Of a stretch of 64,000 bases of DNA, positions 50,259 through 61,300 are shown one piece after another; positions within the stretch are counted from its first letter, which is position 1; the number at the start of each line of letters is the position of its first letter. The notes below the pieces were generated by a model. The model saw nothing but the letters and a program-made list of their open reading frames with translations, did no database searches and was not told the DNA's origin. The position numbers and the translations under genes are program-made. Origin of the DNA: Phragmites australis (lineage: Eukaryota; Streptophyta; Magnoliopsida; Poales; Poaceae); the NCBI RefSeq assembly GCF_958298935.1, contig NC_084938.1, forward strand, positions 26,703,501 to 26,767,500, in the 5' to 3' direction.

Positions 50259-53200
50259 ATGGGATCACTCAGGATGACTGAAAAAGCTCCTGGTGCTGCG
50301 CTGCCAGAGTCTTCGTGTGCCTACTTGCTTCAAGAACTGAAGGTGCGCAAATTTCTTTCATCAAAATATCTAGATTTCTTCCATAATAACCTTAGGTGTT
50401 CTTATGCTTACTAAACTCTGTATGGTGTTAGATGATATGGGATGAAGTTGGGCAAGGCAGCGATGAGAGGGAAAGAATACAGGAAGAGCTGGAGCAGGAA
50501 TGCCAAGAAGTTTACAGAAGAAAAGTAAATAAAGCAAATATGTCCCGGATTCAACTACATCAAGCATTGGCTGAATCTGAGGCTGAATTTACCAATCTAC
50601 TCCTTTCCCTTGGAGAAAGATCGTCCCCAGGCCGAGTAATATCTGCATCTTACAGGTCTCAACATAAGATCATATCGAACAAGAAACAGTTTGAAGCTAA
50701 CCTGAAATCTCTTTATGCAGCCTGACAAAATGACAGGCACTCTGAAGGAGCAGCTGAATTCCATTACACCAGCCCTACAAGAAATGCAGATGAGAAAACA
50801 AGCCAGAGTAAAGCAGTTCATGGAGATTCAAACTGAGATACGAAGGATTGTCTCTGAAATAGCAGGACACTCGGAGAATGAAGCTGTCACCGTGAATGAA
50901 GAAGATCTGTCACTGAAGAAACTTGAGGAATACCGAAGCGAATTGCAAAGACTGAAAAGAGAAAAGGTACATGTATTATAGTAAATATATTGTAGCAGCA
51001 CTGGATCTGATTTCGGAGTTTTATCTTCTCCAGAGTGATCGCCTCTGCAAAGTTGAAGAATACAAAGTTCTAATTCACAATTTTGCGAAAGTTATGGGAA
51101 TGGATCCTTCAAAGATACTTGCGAATGTTCACCCAAGGTTGCTAGATGGACCAAATGAACAGCAGACGAAGAACATCAGTGATGACATCCTCAAAAAGCT
51201 AAAGATGACTGTTCAGCAGCTTAAAGAAGAGAAGAATAATAGAAGGGAAAAGGTGATTTCTTATCCTTCTGGTAGCAACGAGTACAGCCACAATTCACTT
51301 GGATAGGTCAATACTAACAGTGGCAGCATGAAGATCAGAGAATACATTCAAGCTCTCAGAGACTGATACATATTGAAAAGAACTCTGGCATATTTAATTC
51401 AGTAATACCATAAAGCAAACTGGCTAAATACATTTACCAAATACTTCACTAGACTTCTTATAAAATCTCAAATGTTCAACTCGTCAATGTGCTTATAGCA
51501 CAAGCAAGTTATTGATATTGCTAGTCCTAACAGGAAATATACTATGAGAATATTAAAACAAGAAACATGAAATGCATGCCCTACTGCATACTAATTCAGG
51601 TATTATTTTGTAGCTCCATAACCTTGTAAAAGCATTAACAAACTTATGGAATACTCTGGATACTGCCATGGAGGAGCGCCAACCATATGGGGAAATTAAG
51701 ATATTTGCACTGACCTCCGTAAATGGTATGTTAGGTCCTGGAAGCCTCACACTAGAGACAATTCAGCAGGTAAATCCCAGAGACTTCAAAAAAAGCTTGA
51801 ATTACGACAAAAAAGTATACTGTCTTGCAGCTGATAGGTTTTCAATTTTACCAAATTGAATGAAATAGGTTGAGTCTGAAGTTCAGCGACTGGATCAGTT
51901 GAAGGCAAGCAAAATGAAAGAGTTATTCCTAAAAAAGAGAGCAGAGGTTGACGAAACTTGCAAGAAATCACACATGGACATGCCTTACCAAACAGAACTC
52001 GACAATATAATGGATCTGATAATGTCAGGTCTGTCCCGCCAATCAGATGTCATTCTCTTTTTTCAAGGCTGGATTATATTTTTTAGTTTCCACTGCATTG
52101 ACTATGACTATTTGGGGAATACATGTACAGGACATGTGGACCATGACAATCTACTAAAAACAATGGATGAATATATATACAAAGCAAAAGAGGAGGCCAC
52201 AAGCCGGAAAGACATAATGGACAAGGTTGAAAAATGGATGGCTTCATGTGACGAAGAGAGATGGCTAGAAGAATACAGCAGGGTGCACAGGCTGCCTGAT
52301 GACCATAGCCATATACATATGCCTTCTTTTCAAGTTTGATTTCATTAAGTTTATTATAGTTTTCTCTACAGGACGAGAGAAGGTATTCAATAAGCAGAGG
52401 AGCTCACAAGCACTTGAAACGGGCAGAGCGTGCTAGAGCTATAGTAAACAAAATTCCAGGTATGTATTGGAACTACAAAGTAAAATGGAAATTTGATATG
52501 CAGCATATATTAACTAGAAAGCGAGCAGGCTTGGTTGAACACTTAATGGCCAAGACACAATTCTGGGAACAAGAGAGAAACAAGGTCTTCTGCTATGATG
52601 AGGTGCGAGCTCATGGACTCCAAACAGAATTACCTAATCTGAAATCCTTCATATGATATTTGGATTTCAGAACAAAATCCTAGTTCATACAATACTTGGA
52701 TTTTAGAAATGAACTTGCCACACGTTATATATCCTAGACTGACCTAGATTGCTTAAACATACAGTTCAGGGTCCATTCTAATTTTTACTGCAGCTGGTCA
52801 GTTCCCTGATGGTTTCTGGCCATTTGGTATCATAAACATAATTTTTAGTGATCTGAAAAGGATCTACTTTTCATACTTCACAGAAGACAAAATATTGAAC
52901 GAATGTACACTCTAAAGTTTTGGTGCCGAAAAGGATCATTAAATTGTAGGGGCACAGCATAGATGTATTTTGAATTGGCACCTTCCGAATTCATAGCAAG
53001 AGAGAGGTAAGGCATCTTGTGCAGTCACTGTGGATAAGGAGGCGAGAAGTAAGTAAATGTCAGCTTCTTCAACTCATAGCCCTCACCTGTTTAAGCAACC
53101 TTGTGAACATAAATTATGCATGCAGCATCAAACAGAAGTAATAAAGTAAACCCCCCGCCCCACACCCTGGACCAAAAATTCAAGTGTGTGAAAAGTAGGG

Positions 53201-54926
53201 TGAAAAACAGCAATTTCTTTTCTCCAAAAAGAAAAAGGGGCAGACAGCTAAATACCAGAAGGGAGGCTGTATGCTCAATTCTAACAGTTTGTAATTATAC
53301 GAGAACATGTGTAGGTAGAGCATTCGTCCAAGACCATCATTAGAGGGGCTTGAGAGCTGAAACTAAACTCTTGGTGCAACAAAGAATTGGACAGTTAGCA
53401 AGAAACCAAGTGATAATTATCTCTACCTGGAATTTAGTCTTGAAAGCAAACATACTTACAGACAGCAGTAGTGAAGACAACATACTTCTAGGCTGGTGCT
53501 AAGAAGTATAGCTTGCAGACAGCAAGGCATAGAAGCAACCTTATCGTATACAAACAGGCAAAGCCACATATGCCGTGCTTGTACAATGATGATACAAGAG
53601 AAACAAGAATAAGCCGGCTTACCAGAAGAAAACTACTCAGCATTGTAAAAAACCAAAGGTTCTTAGAGCCTAACACAAGAGGGATATAAGTCCAAAGTCC
53701 GCACTGCCTGACAAAATGGATAACATTGTGTGCCCAACTATTGCAAACCAAGCAATACCAGGGCCTACACAATTTTTTGGAAAATATGATGAATGAAGTA
53801 ATTGTGATTCTCATACGAAAATGCATAATACTGCAGAACCAAAAAGACCACGTGTTGCCTCACATTAGAAGTCTTTCAAAAGGTTATTTGATAAATAAGC
53901 ATTCTATAAGTAGCCATTCTAGACACCACAAAACGCTACTGGTAAAGCAACAAATACAGTTTCAAAAGTAAAACGTTGCAGACGTAACCAGTTGGACAAA
54001 AAATATAAAGAAACTACTCAGTGTTGGGGTGTATTTCTACCACAACAATACAGAACAGTTCAACAATAATGCTAACCAATAGTTTCAAAGAGCATGTGAA
54101 GCACTTATACCATCCTACAGTTTTCACTTCAGCACAATAAGTACATTAGCAGGCACGCACAAACCATCAAGACCTGCTTGTAATGTTCTAGTCAAAATAC
54201 TTATCTGATCACTATGCATTGAGCTAGTATGGAGTCTGTATTTGCATGGTTAACTCTAACTGCAAAAACAACCTTGAGAACACATTTCTTGTCTTAATTT
54301 GAAACATGTAAAAATAGTTTTAAATAGCCATGCAAGTTCAGGTAGATTGATTGTCAGGTACTGATTCCAATTAATAGAAAGCCCTTATAATTTCTTAAAC
54401 AAAACTGATTAACATGAGCTTTTGCAGCTTCCGCTTCTGGCAATGCTGAAAGACTACATGTTGACACTCAAAGAAAAGGAAGAAGAGAAGTACAGGCAGC
54501 GGGTGAGTAGTTATTACTCCACTGGTTGATGGTACAGAGAATTGCCTAACCTGGATCATACTCTCTGCTAACATAAAAGGGGTGTTTGGATGAGGGGATT
54601 GCTCTAGGAATTTAGTCCGAATTCAAACTAAATTCTAAGGATTTGGATTCCACCCCCCCCCCCCCCTTCTCCAAACAGACCCTAAGAATACAAAGCCACT
54701 ACTAGTCAGGATGATGTTGGTTTCATAAACATTCTCTTTACAGGAGAATAAAAAGATACAGACTCTACTTGTAAAGAGGCATGAGAATTCATTGATGTTA
54801 AGACCCAACACAAGCTTCAGTCGTCCATCAAGCAGAGGCTTCGCTACCAGCCCTGGCTCCACATCCATCTGGAGCAGCAGAGTTTGTACTAAAGTTCAAC
54901 AACGAGACTCAGAACTCCTCAGCTGA
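50259..54926 (+). CDS. 65-kDa microtubule-associated protein (MAP65/ASE1/PRC1 family), 11 exons
   Basis: MAP65 proteins form homodimers through an N-terminal rod and cross-link antiparallel microtubules in interphase arrays, spindle midzone and phragmoplast. Exons: 50259-50342, 50432-50635, 50721-50966, 51034-51252, 51614-51769, 51869-52028, 52131-52282, 52372-52459, 52529-52602, 54428-54502, 54744-54926. They sum to 546 residues. The coiled-coil rod has [20 protein letters not shown] near the N-terminus. The spectrin-like microtubule-binding region has [54 protein letters not shown] and [10 protein letters not shown]. The C-terminal tail is basic and Ser/Arg-rich, as expected for the regulated tail, but short: known members run about 550-700 residues. 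Exon 9 was placed at an acceptor inside a longer open frame (GAGCAG at 52523-52528) because only that keeps phase and similarity. The intron before exon 10 is 1.8 kb. Confidence 0.92.
54579..54688. mobile_element. Small MITE in MAP65 intron 10
   Basis: About 110 bases bounded by GGGGTGTTTGGATGAGG and the complementary TCCAAACAGACCC, a terminal inverted repeat of roughly 12 bases. It contains a 14-base C run at 54653-54666. It is non-coding and sits just upstream of the last exon. Confidence 0.6.
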
Positions 54927-55336
54927 AAAAGATGTGCATGCAAAAAATATTAGGAACACAGGTATGCAGAGCGCGTTGGCAAAAGACAGAAGCTGCTCAA
55001 TTTCTCATGAAGATAAAACATCAGGCTCCACGATAAAACAAGGCCTTTCACCAATTTGATTTGTTTCCTCTCTTTTTCCCCTTTAGATGTCTATAGTAAG
55101 TTGCCTGTCTGATATGTGAAGATAACATTACTGCCTAAAGCTATTAGAAAAATGAATAGCAGTAGGTTTGTATGCACCGATACCATATTTATATATTTAT
55201 GATGTATGATTCAGTAAAGCATGTTTTATAGCTGTTTGTGAGCTGAAACTTCCTGTGATCATCATTGCAAGACAGCACAAAAGAAAAAGGTGGCATACCA
55301 CTTTGGTGGAAAAATTCTAGAATTTCTGGCAGCATA

Positions 55337-58300
55337 TTAATCATTTGCTTGCAGAGGGTGCGAGAGACGCCAATTTAGATGTGTACGCCCACTTCTATTA
55401 TGATATAAAACCTGCCAAGCCAATAGTAAGAAAGAGAACCAGCTGAACTTAAAAAACAAGGCAAACACTCATCTGCCGAAACCCACGAATGAAAAGAATT
55501 TAATCTACATTTGTCACAATCATTACCTTTTCAGGGATCACATTAGTCAGTTGTGTACATAAAGGCGAAAACTCATACAGATGGTATGATGAGTAGAAAC
55601 ATGCTGATATCATCTTCAAAACATGCTCAGTTCATGTAATATGCTATCCAAGTTATTTTTTATTTTTCTAATTGTTACTACTCAGTAAACCATATCGACA
55701 ATATAATTGTGTTGCTTTTCACTTTCTGTTTAGTTCTATTGATACAGAGCACGGGAACAATCCAAATCACACCTATTTCAATGCAACATAGAGCAACATA
55801 AGAAATTAAAAAGCCAAATAAGTACTCACAACTTTCTGATCGCTTCCTCCTGTGGAGATGTATTCGTCGTTAGGGGCAACAGCAACCTGGAATTTAGTCC
55901 AGAAAATTAAATCATTAAAAGAGGTACGCTAAAGGACCCACCCACGAAAATATTGCAATATTGGCTCACCGCATTAGCACATCGAGTATGAGTGACAATA
56001 TGTCTGACACAAGGTTGACCTAAAGTAACATCCCACATTCCAATGCTACACGCAGAGTAGACTAGTAGTTAAGCATTTTTGTAACTTTGTAAGCATAAGG
56101 GCAGATTGATGAATGACATGATGCACAAGTCATTGTGTTAAGTACGCACCTGCCATCACCACTTACAGTAACAAGTACAGGTTCATTATGCAGCCACTGT
56201 GTGGCATTTACTCCCTGATCACCCTCATCAACATGACTGGAACAAAGAAGATACTCAAAGTCCATACAAAGTTTGGAAACAAAACAGTCAACTTTAATGC
56301 TCGATTCAGCTTCATCCGCATTGAGTAGCATAACATGACATTCTTCCTTGTAAAGGGTGAATTTTGGCCATACAAGTATACGGCTTTTACAGTAGTTATG
56401 TTTTCTACTTTTCCTGAGCAGATTATACTTCACAAGAGTAAATAAAACAGACGACAAAAAATTATGTCAGATTACCAGAAACAGCACATCATGCATCCAG
56501 TGAAAAACTAAATTTTACTTTAAAATAAAAGACTTCTGTTAAGTTCAGCATTAAAGTTCATAAATTACCATCAATGTTTCAAGAAACAAGTTAATTGCTA
56601 AGTGCAGTAATGATTAATGCCACATTTATATTACCCTGGCAGTTGACTTGTATATTCTGCAGTAGGCATCTGTCTCCCATGGCTCAAGCAATGTAAAGGT
56701 CGAAAAAAACGCATGTCTTTGCTTCGTGAAACATTCTTGCTGTGATTTATCGGGACTAGTCTTGTATCCCAAACCAATGTGTTATTTGATGCGCTAGAAG
56801 CAGAAAAATAGGTGCCACAGTTGCTAAATGATACAGATGTAACCTGTTAAGCAGCAATATATTTACTATCAGTTCTCAGAGAAGAAATATGCTAGTGAAA
56901 CTGAGAGATCAGATGTAAAAAGAAAATATTCACTTTCAGCCATGGTATGCACCCTTCATTAGATGAGAATAAAAAATGACATAATTTCCACATGATCAAC
57001 TCAAATTACAGCCAGTAATTCCAAATTCTATGCAACAATACACCCATACCTCAAAACCAGATCCAACTGATAAATGATTAATTGCAGAACAAGCACGGAT
57101 GTCAAATAAGCCAACAGTCCCATCACCAGAACCTGCATATTGGAGGTATCAATAACTACAGTAGCTATATAGTCTTTACTGTGGCTGCAATAGAGGGATA
57201 TACAATACAATTGAAAAAAAAAAGAAAGAGAAAGGGTACATAACCGGTAATAATAGTGTTGCCAGCAGGGTTGACTTTAAGGGAAGTAATATACTGTGAA
57301 GGAGATATGTCAGCATTCTCTAAACCTCTAAAAGTCTCACTTAGATACAAAAGAAAAGGGTACATACAGAATCACTTGCAGAGAAAGACAAGTAAGATTC
57401 TGGAGATTCAATATCCCATAATTGCACCACAGCTGAGCCACCATAATCACAGTCACTTCCACATATCAGAAGATTTTCACTACAGAACTCCATTGTATCA
57501 ACTGAAGGATAGACCATATCATGGGGCCTACATTAACACAGAAATTCACAGGGTTTGAGGATGGTTTAAGCATTTTGGGATTTCATATGCTTAAGAATAT
57601 AAAATAGAAGTATGTGAACCCAAGAACACTATAAGCTTGCACCATCTATCATACAAATCAACAGATTGCATAACTGACTTGACACAAGCTTTTAACAGAA
57701 ACTGATAAAACAAATGCATCGCAATAGAATGCTAAACAGCGCTTTAGTTTTCCCATCATTAGGCCCAGCTTGTTCAGCTTTTGATTCTGCCCCTAAAATC
57801 CAAAGCTGAAGCAAACATCCAAATCTAGGAATCAATTCTCAGAATCAAAAGATACCTCTACCATCAGAATCCACAATATGTGAGCTGAGGTTCCAAACAC
57901 GCCCGTAAAGTCTGTAATACATCTAGTATCACTAGATGTATTACAGACTTTACGGGCGTGTTTGGAACCTCAGCTCGGCTTGCCTTGGTTGGCTTACCGT
58001 CCGTTTCCTCCCCTTTGTCTCCCAAGCCATGAGGCAGTCCCCAAGAAAAGCTGAATCCAGCAGAGGAGGTCAATCTGGGTGGGAAGCACTTCAATCCACT
58101 GAAGGTCCAAGAAGAGATAGATTTGGGCGAGCTGGAGGCCGATTTGGTGTAGGTTCAAGGTGAGGAGATCGGTGCATGTGTGTGTGGGTGGTTGGGGGGG
58201 GGGGGGGAGGCTCGATCTGGTGCGCAAATGAGCTCGATTTGGTGGTAAGGAGGTCGATTTGGGCCATGAGCAGCTCGATCCGGCGGCTGCCATGGATGTC

Positions 58301-61300
58301 AATGGTGAGCTCATCAGCAAGGAGAGAGGAGCGCGGGGATTGGAGCAAAGAGCAAGCGAAGCTTGCCCACGTGGGAGAGTCAAATCGGCTCTCCTGCAAA
58401 GGCAAGGAAATACTTGCTCGGCCAGGTGGGTTTGCCGGGCAAAGCGAGGAACCTTGTTTGGTCGCCACCAAACAGCAAACCTTGACGAGCAAGGCAAGGC
58501 AAGGTTGTGCCCTACAACCAAGCACGCCCTACACACTTCATCCACATCAAAATTCAATCCAAAGCTAGGATAACAAATAGCCACAGCTTTGGAGAATCAG
58601 CTTCTCCAATGCCACAAATCTAGAATCAGCTTTTGGAAAAGCCACAGCAAAAAACAAAAATGCCCTTAATCTCATTTCCAGAACAAAATCGAGATGAATA
58701 GTAAATAATTGTAAAAGATTTGGCCAAATTTATCTTTACCATGATAAGCCTTCAATCAAATTCCTTTCGATTAGTTTTTACCAACTTTACAACTTCAACA
58801 AAAAATCTATAATAAAGACGATACTTCCTCTCCAGAAGCTCAGGCCACATAAAGCATTTATCTTAAGTATTTACTTCTAGAAGTTTTGCCCTTTTTGAGG
58901 GTCTTCTAGAAGCTTTTCCCTTTCTGATGATTTTTGCCTCAAAGGAAAGAGGTGCAAAATGCACCCATGTAATTTCTACATAAGTGTATCAACATAACTA
59001 GTACAACAAGTCATGTTCTGAATGTTCTTAGCATTTCAGTGTGAAATATAAGAAAGCCAATTATAAAATCCATAAACGCATCACCAAAGGGCTCATAGCC
59101 AACAATAAGCTGAAGTACAAAAAGTTCAGCTTGATAGCAATAAGACTTCTTTTCGCTCTGTTGCCCCCATAGCGTCATTTGATTCTATAGATAACAGTGT
59201 CAAGAACAAGTTCTGAAAATTTGTTAACTCACTAAGCAGCTCGTATTATTTACATAATTATATTAAGATGCATATGCAGCATGTCAAGGCAGAAGACACG
59301 TAAGTTCTAATTTGAATACTGCCTTCTATTTTATGACACAAATATATTGCTTGATTATATATCTTGTGAATGTACTTTTGAATCTACTAATACTATTTTC
59401 ATATGAACAACCTAAATACTGTTGTATATATTAACATTAGTTAATAAAATTTGAAAAATAATCAATATTTCACTACACAGATATCATATTAACTTATGAT
59501 GTCAAAAGTATGAAGTAGGGCAGAACAAGAACATATAATAGGAAAACAAATCAAATAGATGATGTAAAAGGAAACATTCCTGTGTTACCTCAAGTTAGAA
59601 TTTAGATCAGAAGCAAGTTCACCTCTTAAGGCATTCCATAGTAGAAGCTTCCCATCACCTTTTGCTCCACTAGTGACAACAAGACCTGTAAATGTAGACC
59701 AAGAACAAAGAAAAGAGAAATAATAAAATAGAGATAATACATGAAGAATTTAAGAGAGAGAAAACAGATGGACTAAGAAGCAAATCAATCAAGTTAACAC
59801 ATTTACAGTAAACAAACTACAATACTTTGAATGCCCAAAGAAAAAACTTGTCCACACGATCAACCCTTTAACTGATGTTTCAAATCAAAGAAAACAGCAG
59901 GGCAAGCAGTCTCGCAACAAAAGAAATCTACTGTTCTTATAAATCCTCATTAGCGGCAATTAATATCTCCTAATCTTCTTTAGAGATTTCACAAATCACC
60001 AAACAAAATCATTATCGTAGCAACAGATATACACAAAAATAAGCTGAACCAGCTATGGTATATAGGGAATCACTTAATCAGCACAGACACGGAAACTATC
60101 ATGAGGTTGCTGTATGTTTTTCATACTACAGCATCAGACCAGAAAAAAAAAACACATAGAACTATGGAAGATCATCTTCTCAAAAGAACATAAGAATGCA
60201 AAGCAGAATGTATCAAACAGTGGGATAATACTTCATTTTGTGTCAGTATCTAGTACTTTGATTTCCCGAATTATATGTCTATCAAATAAAGCAAAGCTTT
60301 TGGTACGAACATAAATCAGGTTTATGAATCTAAGAGTAAACATTTGCTCAATTCATTGCCATGGACGTGTACATAGAATCACATGCTTAATCAAACTGCT
60401 ACTATCCTACTCATTAGTCTTATTTCACCTTGCAGTAAACAGAACCACTCAGGCACCATAAAATTAGCAGCCCCTAAAACTTGCTTGTTTCTGCTAGCAA
60501 AATTGCTTAATTTAGCAAAAATTGTCTAAGCAAACTACTAGTATTAGAAAAAAACAAAAGGTTTCTGCAACCAGATAAAAAGGTAAAAAGGACATCTATA
60601 AACATTAACAAATGAAGGAATCTAGGGGACACAAAGAAAAAAGGTTGATGAAGAGCAGACGTACAGGATTGCCATTTATTCACTGCCATAGCATTAATTT
60701 TTTGAGTATGCCCCACGGAATTTTGGTCATCACCACCCAGTGTATAGAGACAAGACCCAGTAATGCAGTCCCATACCTATTCTCCAGTTATAGGGAGAGA
60801 AGCAATTAACAGCATTAGTCTCACATCAGTTGCAGTAATTAGTATGGAACAAAATCTATAGTTACCTTTAATAAATTAGAAGCACAAGATACTATGCTTG
60901 CTCCTTTGACTGCAAACGCGATAGATTGGATCTGAGAACAATAGTTAGAACTAATTAAAAACGCTAATCACCACAGTACAAGTAAGCATATTGAGTACCA
61001 GATACCAAAAGAAATAACAAAATCCAAAATCACATGCTTCTAATGTAAAGTAAAAATTCAGATCGGTTACCATAACTAAGTATCTTATCTGGCAGTACCA
61101 TGGTTACCAAAGTATGCTTATTGAAGCAGTCAGTTTCTCCTTGTATAGGACATGCTTAGAAGCAATGTGACAAAGAATCAAGTATGAAGCATGATAAGTA
61201 AATATTGCAAGAGAAAGGCTCGAGCACATCACGTGGCCACCTTTCTCATTTTTTTCATGGCGGTGGCCCTAACTCTTAAGCTCCTTTTATCCAGCTAGGA

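Noticed and set aside
57994..58584. 196-codon minus frame
   Set aside because: It lies inside a DNA-transposon remnant bounded by GGGCGTG/CACGCCC ends; the translation is low-complexity.
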